Shown here one piece after another: positions 47,453 through 58,600 of a stretch of 64,000 nucleotides of DNA. Location of the stretch: NCBI RefSeq assembly GCF_037975245.1, contig NC_092581.1:15146303-15210302 (forward strand), given 5' to 3'. The notes beneath the pieces were generated by a model. The model was not told where the DNA came from, ran no database searches, and saw only the letters and a program-made list of their open reading frames with translations. This DNA is from Apostichopus japonicus (lineage: Eukaryota > Echinodermata > Holothuroidea > Aspidochirotida > Stichopodidae). A program made the position numbers and the translations under genes. Within the stretch, counting starts at the first letter, position 1. The number at the start of each line of letters is the position of its first letter.

Positions 47453-47756
47453 CAGGCGCGTAGCTAAGGGGGGCGAAGGGAGCGACCGCCCCCCCCCCCC
47501 CTGAGCATATTTTTTTGTATGTTTTTATGATATCGCTAGTAATTTCAACATAGAAAATGCTTAGATGCTACTTACAAGGCCTGGGAAGTGCCATTTCCAG
47601 CGATCTAGGAGGCATTTTCGGCCAAAATGTTCTTGTACGCTTCGCGCCAACTTATGGTGACGCTACGCTTAGATAGATTGCAACGCCATATATACGGCTC
47701 TGATAGTTTGCCTACAGGTTCGCCCCTCCCTTGGCCAATTCCTGGCTACGCGCCTG
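47453..47756. mobile_element. hAT-like MITE, CAGGCGCGTAGC ends
   Basis: Left end CAGGCGCGTAGC, right end GCTACGCGCCTG, with G-rich and C-rich subterminal sequence. The flanking octamers CGATAAAA and CTATATAA agree at 6 of 8 positions, a decayed 8-bp duplication. It lies downstream of the aminopeptidase gene. Confidence 0.65.
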
Positions 47757-47991
47757 CTATATAACAGCAGAAACCTACACACAACCCTTACCCATAATGA
47801 AATGCTCGGAATTTATAATGGGCCACGTGCTATAGTTTCTTTGCAACTCATGACGGGCTCTAGACTTCAATTCTTTTAGTCTTCATTTTCTCCAATGGTT
47901 GACAACTTACCGCATACTAGTCACAACCAGCGTATAAACGCTTACTAACATCCTATCTACAGTGTATAGAAGCACAGTTATTTAGTTACAG

Positions 47992-48017
47992 CAGGGAGTT
48001 GTTATAACAAATCCCTG
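47992..48017. mobile_element. 26-bp palindromic micro-insertion with 7-bp duplication
   Basis: CAGGGAGTTGTTAT is followed by its near-perfect inverse ending ATCCCTG. GTTACAG lies immediately on both sides (47985-47991 and 48018-48024). It is the same type as 62747-62772 and 63028-63052. Confidence 0.65.
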
Positions 48018-48079
48018 GTTACAGTAAACTTAGCTTGCTCATTCTTGAGGTTTTGGTCATCCTGACACTGTACTTGCAT

Positions 48080-48085
48080 TTTATT
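48080..48085 (-). terminator. Polyadenylation signal of the aminopeptidase gene
   Basis: TTTATT on the plus strand (AATAAA on the gene strand) lies about 160 bp past the stop codon. Confidence 0.4.
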
Positions 48086-48242
48086 CCCTCAATTCTCCCA
48101 AAGATTAAAATATTTTGATTTGTGTGGAAAAGTTCTGTTGGTCAGAAAGTTTTTAATGTTTCCTAAACATTTATGAAAACTCAGACCCGGATAAAGTTTG
48201 AGACGGCGATTAATGTGTCGTTTGATTATCAATATTTTAATT

Positions 48243-51200
48243 TTACGACCTCAATGATTGATCAGCAATCTCTCTGTTTTGTTCCAACCAAGTCTTGACA
48301 TTTCCATAGTTGTTATTCATCCATCGTACATTAGACTTCGTGTTATCAATTGCTGCTTTTAGACTGCTAAGTCCAGCCGCTCCTTCTAAGTCTCCTTGCT
48401 TGCTTGCAGTAAACTGCTCTAGCTGTAGAAGGAATCGAAGATTGTCAATGTTATAGATATATTATAAATAAATAAATATAAATATATATATATATATATA
48501 TCAAACTGATACAGTGGAAAAAGTAAACATCAATTTTATTTTTATTTTGAGGCACTTTCAGGAATTACTACTCGACAAGGAACTTACTTCATCTAACTGG
48601 TACTCGGTGTTGAACCAAGTTGTCACCTTTGTAATAATCTCGTCCATTTGGAATAAACCATCAGCATACCTGTGTAATCATTAAGAAGAACGTTTAATCC
48701 CTGTTTTTACAATATGGTTTCATAAGAATACAAGGAAATAATTTTAAAAAAACTTTTATTTCAAAGTTGTACCCATTTATTTTTTAAATTTTTCAATTGA
48801 CAAGAAATGATGCGTTCAGGCCGGACGAAACGAAATCAAAAATATTCATGCTTACGCTACCGGTAAATGCGTGAAAGGTGTACAATGCTTTCGCATTCTA
48901 CAACATATGAACTGAATAAGGTATAATATAAACGGCTGCATTCAATGTTAATTCTAGGAGCAGTTATTTTGTAAGCAGCGTCGAACAAAACACATTTACA
49001 AACTTCACTCTACCCCATCCCCCTCCCCTGTCCCTTCGTACCCCAGCCCTCCCAACCCCACGTCATGTTTACCTGAAAATTTACTGACAATTAAACAAAG
49101 AGAAAATTGTAATGAGGGAATCATGAACTAATTTTGCAAAATGTTTTTTCTTTCAAGCATTGATATTACTTGGTTATTTCCTTGTTTTGTTCGTTTGTTT
49201 GTTTCTTATTTATTTGGTATTTAGAGCTTTGTGGTGAATTTACATGACATTGGGCTTTGAATGACCTATCTCTAAAGCTATCTCAGTAAGAGCGGAAGAA
49301 AATTCCACGTGAGATACTTTCTAAGAAAAGTCACCCAGGAAAGAACCTGGGCACGAAAACCCAAACGACTGATCCGCTCTCAATCCCAGTCCCCTTGCAT
49401 CGAGACTGTGACTGTGTGATCATCGTCATCTGTTTTTACCTCCATGGTATCACCATTCCCCTTCAAAAGGGGAACATAATGCTACACATGATCTTAGTCA
49501 AAAGGCCGAGAAGCGATGAATAGGCTTTGACTGACCTATCTCTCAAGGTATCCCAATTAGAGCGGAAGAAATTCCACGTGAGAAATCGACCAATAGGATT
49601 GGATGAAGCATGGCTGAATATATAGACGGCCTCGGTCTTTTTAATCACACTGCTGTTGAGGGATAACTCTAACAAGCTGAGTACCAAAAAACCGAACAGA
49701 AAAGACAGTAATAGCAAAAATAAATAAAACAAATAGTAATACAAAAGTAATATAAAGAAAATGTATATACACTTTTAAAAAAAGGAAATATATATTTCAA
49801 ATGATTGAACAGATAAGGATCATTCATTATAATTTAAATAGATAGATAGAATATAATAAAAGTCGGCCTGGGGATAATTGAATATGCAGCAACTCGAAAA
49901 TGCATATGCATTACTATCAGAATGAGTAGGGGGAGCAGGCATTGGACAGTCACATTAGGGAACGTAAAACAAATCATCGTAAATGCTGTTCAAGACTTGC
50001 AACCATTTATCATGATGGCCATGCTGTGATATATTTCAAACAAGGCGAAAAATGTAAAGAATCGTTGAAAATAAAAAGTGAAAGACGTAACGAATGAAGT
50101 TTCTCAAATTCGTCGAGCGTGCAAAAGTCACATTTGGGCTTCTAAGTGGGGAACAGGCTGAAGAATGATCAGAGGCAGTAGCCTACACCTAAAGCGATAT
50201 ACTACGAAATGGAAGAGTGTGTGTGCATGGAGAGAGAGTGAGAGGGCGAAGGGGGGGGGGGGGAGAGAGCTCATGGGGTGGGCAAGAATGGACATTGCCT
50301 TTTCACCCAATGCCAACAGAATAGTGACGGATAATGAAGACGAAGCATATTATTCGTTGGCTGTGTCGCTAGTTTCTCTCCATCTCTCGTATATGTCTTA
50401 ACTATTAAACTTAGGACCGGAACAACCAAGGACACGCAAGACTACATATTCCTGCATATAACTGTGCCGTGCACTTTGTCACAAATAGTATCCCTTTGCT
50501 ACCGTCATCCCAACCCCACCCCACTGCCAACCCCCGACCCCACACCCTAATATCGTCTCCTCGAACTCTAAATCCGAAACCATCATGCCATGATTATTCT
50601 ACCTACACACGCCAGTAAATCACGTGTTAAAGTCATACCTGCTTATGATCCACGGTTCTGGCGCTGCGGAGAGCGCCACCAGCCACTGGAAAGAGTTACC
50701 ACCGCACGAATCGCTCTCTTTCAAACAGTTAAAAGCATGCGTTGTACCGTCAGAATCAACCATGGCTGCAGATAAGATGGAGTCTTTAAAATTCGGATGG
50801 AGACTGTAAGAGGAAAACGAGAAAGATGACTTGTCTTATGGTTCTTCTGCCATTCAATTTCCCAACACATCCCCCTATATATTTTATAAGATATACACTA
50901 GTCTAGACGTAAGTGACATATTAACTCGAAACTCACGTGTAGGCCTACATTGTGCTTTATTTCTCATTTTGCGTTGGCATATACATATGTGATTACTTTT
51001 TTATCCGGTATTATGCACTTGAAGACTTATTAATTTGGGCTATCATAGTTGAAATACGTCAAAGCAGTTTCATGAAACGACCAGTCAAGTCCAAAGATTT
51101 TGCAAAGCGCCGAAGGGTTTGGCTCTGTATCATATCTCTGACTTACGGAGTCCTATACTTCTTATACGCAAACCAATACACGCGCTCGTATGTATGCCTA

Positions 51201-54200
51201 CACGTACGTTTTTGACACAATTATTTCTTGCAGCGCGTTCGTAGATACCCTACCTAAATGATGTAGCCAACTTGCGTATCTACGCGCTGGTATTTGTTTA
51301 CATATAGGCCTATATGTTAAAGTGCAGAAGGCGCGCTACAGAAAATCTTTGGTTTGAGCCAGAGGTATTTTACAGCGCCGAAGGCGCTAGATACTTGACT
51401 TCTTACTGAAAATGAAGCCACAGGCCTACACAAGTTTTGGTTTTGTTTTGTTAAAAACACTAGTATCCCGCCATTAAATCTTAATTAACATTAAAATTGT
51501 GCTTGAGTTCTTGTTTTATCCTACTTGTATGATTCCTCTCTTGTACGAAAACAATTGTTGTCGTCGTCATCTTATAAATACAGCAAAGCAGTTTCACCAA
51601 TTCGCGAAACGAACAGCCAATTCAAGTGAATAAACACGCGTATGTATGCGCAATTTGGTTCATGATTAAGTGTAGCCTACTGACGCGCTTGGTGTTTGGT
51701 TGGTTACGTTGTAGAGCTCATCATTTGGTTATCAAATGATGAGCTCTACAACGAAACCAACCAAACACCTTGGTCAGCCATAGTCGCACATAGAAGATTG
51801 AGATTTTTCGGTCATGTAGCAAGACTCCAGGAGGACGCTCCAGCAAAGGTTGCTTTAAGAGAAGCACTGAGACATACTGCTAAACCAGTAGGAAGGCCCG
51901 TGACTACCTTTCTTGGAAAAATAAAGTCGCAATTTAAGGACATTAATATTAACAATTTCGAGGAAGCAATAAACCTTGCGCAAGATCGTGATACGTGGCG
52001 GAGGTTAATCACTGAGCATGTCGGATAGACGAGACTCAACTTACTACTACTACTGACGCGCTGCACACAAAAAATCATATTGTCAAAAACGTACTTCTGC
52101 AGACGCGCGCGTCCTGGCTTCACATGTTTGTGCGTAAGAAGTATATGAGTCATCAATCTAGCGCCTTCGGCGATATACAAATATGGTTTGACCATGTCTT
52201 TCTATGACGTAACAGATATTCTCTTGGCAAACTTAAGTTGTATACGCGGTTTTCACATGTTTACATGATAAGTCTTGAATGGTTGCAACTGAATACAGGA
52301 CCTAATAATTTAAAGAGTGGTGAGTACTTTATTATTTCTTCTGTATCGTTGAGGTGGGTGGGAAAATGGGGAGGAAGAAGGTAGGGGTTGGGTAAAATCT
52401 TCTGTTTAACTTTGTAACAATAAAGAGATAGAAAAGGAATGTAAATATACTAAAAGTGCCTAACTTAAAAATACCGTGTAAGCCCAAATAAAAAAAACCT
52501 GTTTACTTCATATTAACCATTTAATGTTATTATGTGATAATAACTCATAAAAAATTAGTTCACATGATCGTGTGAACGAAATAAAGAACTGTGACTCTTA
52601 TCTTGACATTTATGAAGTTGAAAACCACAAATCAAACAAGGGTGATAATGCTTTCCTACACGAAATCCGATCGTAAAGTTGTCAAATTATCGTTTCCGAA
52701 CATACAGACAGAAGTTTTAACTTGCTCATTTTCCTATTCGGTCAGTCATGTGCCTTGGTTTCAAAAGCTTGTATTACTAGGCCCTTTATTTCTTTTTCTT
52801 AGTTTTCCCCATTTCCTTTTTCCTGTAGGGAAGGGGTGGCTACGAGATGAGGGTGGCAGCATATAAAACCATACCTTAAAGCTCCTTGCCTTGTTTAGGT
52901 CGCTAATATTACCTCCTGATACAAAACCTGTTTATTGACTTGAGAATTATAGGATTCTTATTGTGTTGTGGTTGACAAAGTTAAAACTCTGTTCTAGTAC
53001 CAACGGTTTAGCGTATACGTCAATGAAATGTGCCTTTCAACGTAAATTGCTATTCGGTATAATTTTTTGACAGAAGTGGCGACACAGTTCGTTGCAGTGG
53101 CGGAGCTAGGGGTAATGGTCAGAGGGGGCCGAGAATGGTTTGTAGGGGCGCTTTCGGCACTATTTAAGCGGAGCGCCACCATGGTTGGCGCGGAGCGTAC
53201 AGATTTTTTTTCAGTAAAGATACTCCCTAGATCGCCGGAAATGACCCTCTCCGGGCCTTGCTAATTTGCAGATAAACGAACAATAAATAGCCGTTAGAGC
53301 ATTTTGTCAGAAAATTACAGCAAGAAAATGTGAGAAATGTCAGGTAGATGAGAGCGCAATCAAAAAGTCAATAATCGCGAATACGTAAAAAGTGGTAAAA
53401 AGCTGAAAAGGGCGCCAGCAGTCCATTTGAGTCCGTCGGGGGGGGGGGGGCATCCGCCACTGGTTCGTTGGTGTTGCTAATTAAAACGATTAGGGTTTGT
53501 CCTCGAGGCGGCAGACGACATCATACCAAAGGTCACTATAGTTTATTACAAACCACTGAAATGTCCATTTAGGCATGCTATCAGTAATTTATTAGTTTCA
53601 TATTCTTAATTTTCTGTTATATATTCATTTGGCAGGTTTTATCTAATTATTGTATTTTGTATTTTTATGTTTAAGGAATTTAAACGATACTTTCTCTCGG
53701 GTAAAGTAACAATGTGTTTTTGTTTTTGTTTTTGTTTTTTTCTTTACTTTTTAAGTTTCCTTCGCAATATTACATGAACAATGAGTGACAAAAGCAAAAG
53801 GGAGATATTCAAATTGCCCAGTATTGCCAAACGGGATCGAGCAAATTCACCTCAGGTCCATGTTCGACCTGGAAGGTTGTCACAACTATCAGAAACGACT
53901 GGACAACATTCAAAGCCGCACGATGAACTCGCTTCTGACAAGTTCGAACCAAATCGTGATCGACAGCTGCGACCGTTATCTAAAGCCGGAGGACGAAAAG
54001 TTACTAGAAACAGAGAAGAAGAACTGAATAAAAGAGGTTAGTGTGAGGTGGTTCAGGAGTGGGAGGAAGGGGGGGTGAGGGGATGAATTAAATAACGACT
54101 TTCAGTGTAGATAAATATTTTGACAAAATTATTGTAAGCAAAAATGTGTAATTTGTAAATGTGAAAGTTTACATTTTGCCTTCAAGCAAGCCCTAGTTTT

Positions 54201-55526
54201 ATTTTTAATTTTTTTTCTTGCGTGTCATTTTGTGGTCAGTATGACCATTTTTTGTCAATAAAAATTTGGGACGAGGAGGGAGGGGGAAGGAGGCTCAGCG
54301 ATATTCTAAAGAGGGTGGATACTCTTTATTTCATGCTGCCTCTTGTGGAAGTATCCATTGTAACTAATACCCCTTACTTAAACACAGTGGCGTAGGAAGG
54401 TACTTTTGAGTGGGGGGGGGGGGCTGAAGACTGACTGCCGGCCTGAGGAGGGGTCTAAGGGGAGGGTGTTTTTGCATTTCCAGGTAGCCTCAGATGCAAT
54501 TTGGTGCAATATAGCACACTTCAACACCGACTCCATTTTGTAAACTTAATTTTGTATTTTCACCTGGCCTTAGATGCAATCTGGTGCTCCAAATGAGATT
54601 TTTTCTCATTTGGAAATGAAAAAGGGATTTTCTGACTTGCGAAGCGGGGGGGGGGGGGCGGAATGATACTTCCGCCCCTCCACATTTTTCACTGGGGGCT
54701 GGCGCCCCCCCCCCAGCCCCCCGGTTCCTACGCCCTTGCTTAAACATCATATCTTAATTGCATGGACACTTTAACGCACTGAATCATTTCTCAAATGATT
54801 TGCACTAATACAACATAATATATATAACATCATATGTAAATTGTAGCGTGTCGCGTCATTTCTCTAAACACCCTTAGTTTGATTTATTTTTCCAATATTC
54901 CGATGTTGGTATAGTAATCTCTTTTTCATATTAACCATCCAGATAAAGATCGAATGGATGCCATTCTCAAGAAAGGCGATCTCGGATGGATCGCAAACTT
55001 CACGAGCAAGACCAGTTCTTTTCATGTTCCGAGAAGATCCGTTTATATTCTACGAGAACTTTGCGAGGATGGTTTTGTAGCAACACATAGTTCTGGCGGT
55101 TTGGCTTTCGATGTATCGTTAGGTGGTAGGCCGGTGCGGTTATCGCCAATCGGCAGAGCAGGGAATGCGAGCACGAGCAAGAAAAGGAAGACAGTTCATC
55201 GTAAGAAGAGCGGTAAAAGAAAAAAACGCGACAAAAGAGGCAAACGAAAAAACAAACATGAAAGCGTGAGTATATAGTGCGCATGCTCACATCTACTAGT
55301 GTTTAAGTCAGGTACTGCAAGGCAATCGTATGGCAGAGTTTGTGTAGGACGGATTACGTAGGAATTTGTATTGGTGTTTTTTTTTTCATTGATTCATGTA
55401 TGAAACTCGGCTATATATGGTACGAGTACATATGACAATGTAAAATCAAAGTAACTTCATGAAAATATGACTTTTTCAAAATGCAAATATTGTAAGCTAT
55501 GTTTATATGATCATAATCATAATTAC

Positions 55527-55611
<85 letters not shown>

Positions 55612-58600
55612 ATTATTATTATTATTATAATTATTATTATTATTATTATTTTGATTATTATTATAATTATAATTATTATTATTATTATTATTATCATCAT
55701 TATTATTATCATTATTATTATCATTATTATTATTATCATTTTTTTTTAATTATTAGATATGGTGTTTTGATCTTTAATAATTTATTCTTATTTATTCAAA
55801 GTGTACTGGTTCAGGAAGAAAAGCATGTCAAAGAAGAGGTAACAGGTACATTGATGTGGATGGGACCGATGAATATGAAGATGATGAGTGGGAAGATTTT
55901 GATATTGAATTACAATAAACAACATATATGAAAATTTCAATGTTTTACATTAGAAGTTCAATTCACAAACACATAACTATTATACACTCAAATGTTTATT
56001 CTAAACAGCTTTTGCCAAAAATAAATTTAAAACCTTTCCAAGTTTAAACCTGCTGCTCTTACCGTTGTTTTTTCTACTAAATTTGTTTTATTAATTTCTT
56101 TGTTTTGTCGTTGCTGTCGTTTCTGTTGCTGTTGCTGTTGTTTCTGTTTCGTTTTTTTTCTTATCCCCTTTGTCGGGATATATGTCAAAGCCAGGCGCAC
56201 ACTCCTGGACTGAATTGACTGATTACGTCCCATACCGATGTAACCAGAAAAATGCTGAATAGTCGGGCAGTATGCGACTCATCAACATGTGGCCAGTTCT
56301 AAGTCACATCGGCATTAGTTGTGGAAACCCAACATGTAGCGTTTTCCCAAAACTGGCCGCGACTACAGCTAACCATATTATTATTATTTTTTTTTTGCAA
56401 CAAATGTAAACCAACCGTTCAAGAGGAAACCATTTCGCATGTGACCAAGGAGATACCTGAACGAGTACTGGTCAATAACAGAAAACAACCGTCCAGTGTA
56501 TACAACAGGGAACTAGAACTGCATTTGCCTGCAAATACGCAGTATTGTAGTGCGTGGAGTTCATGCAGCGTAAGGAAGAACTTTCGTTTGTTCATGGTGA
56601 TATATTTGGGCGGACAACACACCAGGAAGTATAGTCGTATTGTAGGTACCTATAAATTTGGGGCGCTTGTGAGCCCCGTGACAGTCTCAGAATAAGTTGG
56701 CTACGCAGCTAGCCTCTGAAACTGCAAATGTACAGAGACTATTTGAAACTTTCAGTTTCAACGTCATGTAGGTATCATTCACTTGATTTTCACAATAGTA
56801 GTATAGTAGTAAGCTGAGTCTCGTCTATCCGACATGCTCAGTGATTAACCTCCGCCACGTATCCCGATCTTGCGCAAGGTTTATTGCTTCCTCGAAATTG
56901 TTAATGTTAACGTCCTTAAATTGCGACTTTATTTTCACAAGCAAGGTAGTCACGGGCCTTCCTACTGGTTTAGCAGTATGTCTCATCTGGAGCGTCCTCC
57001 TGGAGCCTTGCTATATGACCGAATATTCTCAATCTTTCTATGTGCGACTATGGATGACCAAGGTGTTTGGTTGGATTCATTGTACCTTCACAATACCACA
57101 CAATATTTACCACACGACAACCAAAACTAGGTCACGACATTCAAGCTGAGTCGGGTCGCGTTCAGTCGGGTTGTACTGTGACACCGTCCTATGCCATAAC
57201 CGAATACGGTCCCACTAGATCCTAACAATTTCATCGCAACTTTTATATCGTAGAAGGAGCTGTGACTGTAAAGCCATGATTCGTTAGAACCCCTCTATGG
57301 CGGTTATTAAAGGGTGTGAAGACTCGTGCAAAAAAGAAACGTCTCTGAGCTAGTTTCGAATGAGGTGTAACAGCAGTGTTAGACACCACCATCGATCCCA
57401 GAAAATACACACAGCTTGCTACCGTCGGTAATTAGACACTAGTGTACAGTCAGTTCATACAGCTGCAGTCAGCACAGTGTTCAAACGATACAGCGATGGA
57501 CATCTCAGGTCTAGCTAAAGATAACAAGGTATCACGTGTCATTACTGTCTGCATTTTGTAGCGACAAGAGATAAACTTCACTTGCAAGCAACGCAAAGTT
57601 AACTTTGTAAAGATGGCGGCACGCTGTTTGGGGCGAGTCTTTAATGCCTTTAAGATTAATTTGACTGATCCCTGAAAATGTGAATGTGTATTCGTTAGCT
57701 TATTTTAATGTTCATGCGTAGATATTCTCTGGAAAGTACCGATATCAATTTGAATTTTAAGACGTGAAGGAAGTCATAGAAGCGTTAATCGTTCGCATGT
57801 AAAGATCGTTTCATTATTTAGGTCATCATGCACTGTGAATTGTGGCAACCTATGTGCAGAAATGCCCGAGAGACCATAACATTTCTAACCTGTTCGTAAT
57901 TTTGTGTGTATGTGACATCGAACAACCCTGCGTAAGAGGCTGACAACACTTGTCAGCGTAATCCATCTTCCTTCGACGAAACAGGAGTAAAAAAAACCAT
58001 ATATCGCATTGACAGTTCCAAATTGATGCGCATATAACTGGACTTCGCAGGTACAATGCGTATGGGAGGAGATTGCTGTGTTGTCATCGGTAATATAATC
58101 TTTGCCTATACTATACTACACTATAACTCAATGAGAACTTACACATGGCTGGATAACGTATGTCAACTCTTGTTCATCCAGGCAGACAACCATAATGAAA
58201 GCCAATCACGTGTCAGTCAATATTTTATGACTTTTGCGTCTTCAATAGCCTTCGAAAATTACTCAACATACGAATTGGGTTGGCGCATCTACTCATATAC
58301 TTCTGACAGAGTTATAACAGGAACACGTTTTATTTAATTAAGTATAGCGATGACTCGCTAGACCGAAGGGGCAATGAAAGGTGAATACATCCACCATCTG
58401 ACGGTCATAGTCCGTCGACCGCTTGCGACGATAGACGGACGGATATGGAAGGCCCTTTGGGACAAATATACCTGTATTATACACGCGTTTTATTTGGAAT
58501 ATGCGGAAAAGACCAATGTGTCGGTAACCAAAACATAAGTGCGAAAGAGAAGTCATCGAGGTATAGGTTTCAAAAACCGCTAACCTATTATAGTCCTCCT

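Larger units (their letters stand above)
51055..52205. repeat. Complex inverted and direct repeat cluster
   Basis: Sequence near 51145-51250 (ACGTACGTTTTTGACA, TTGCAGCGCG) recurs inverted near 52060-52150. GCGCCGAAGGCGCTAGAT-type blocks occur at 51375 and, inverted, near 52160. AAAGCAGTTTCA blocks recur directly at 51060 and 51586. A LINE fragment sits inside. I could not define clean element ends. Confidence 0.5.

Noticed and set aside
53785-54027. An 80-codon frame overlapping exon 1 of the nested gene
   Set aside because: It looks coding-like but ends in TGA before the splice donor and does not continue into exon 2, whereas the frame from 53781 does. A dual-coding exon cannot be fully excluded.
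55467-55931. Poly-Tyr and poly-Ile open frames on both strands
   Set aside because: They are translations of an (ATT)n microsatellite; only the nested gene's last exon at 55802-55918 is supported, in another frame.
56321-56695. 124-codon plus-strand ORF
   Set aside because: It begins in a unique region with a Leu/Phe-rich T run and shows no recognised domain, no splice partner and no clear codon signal; left unannotated.
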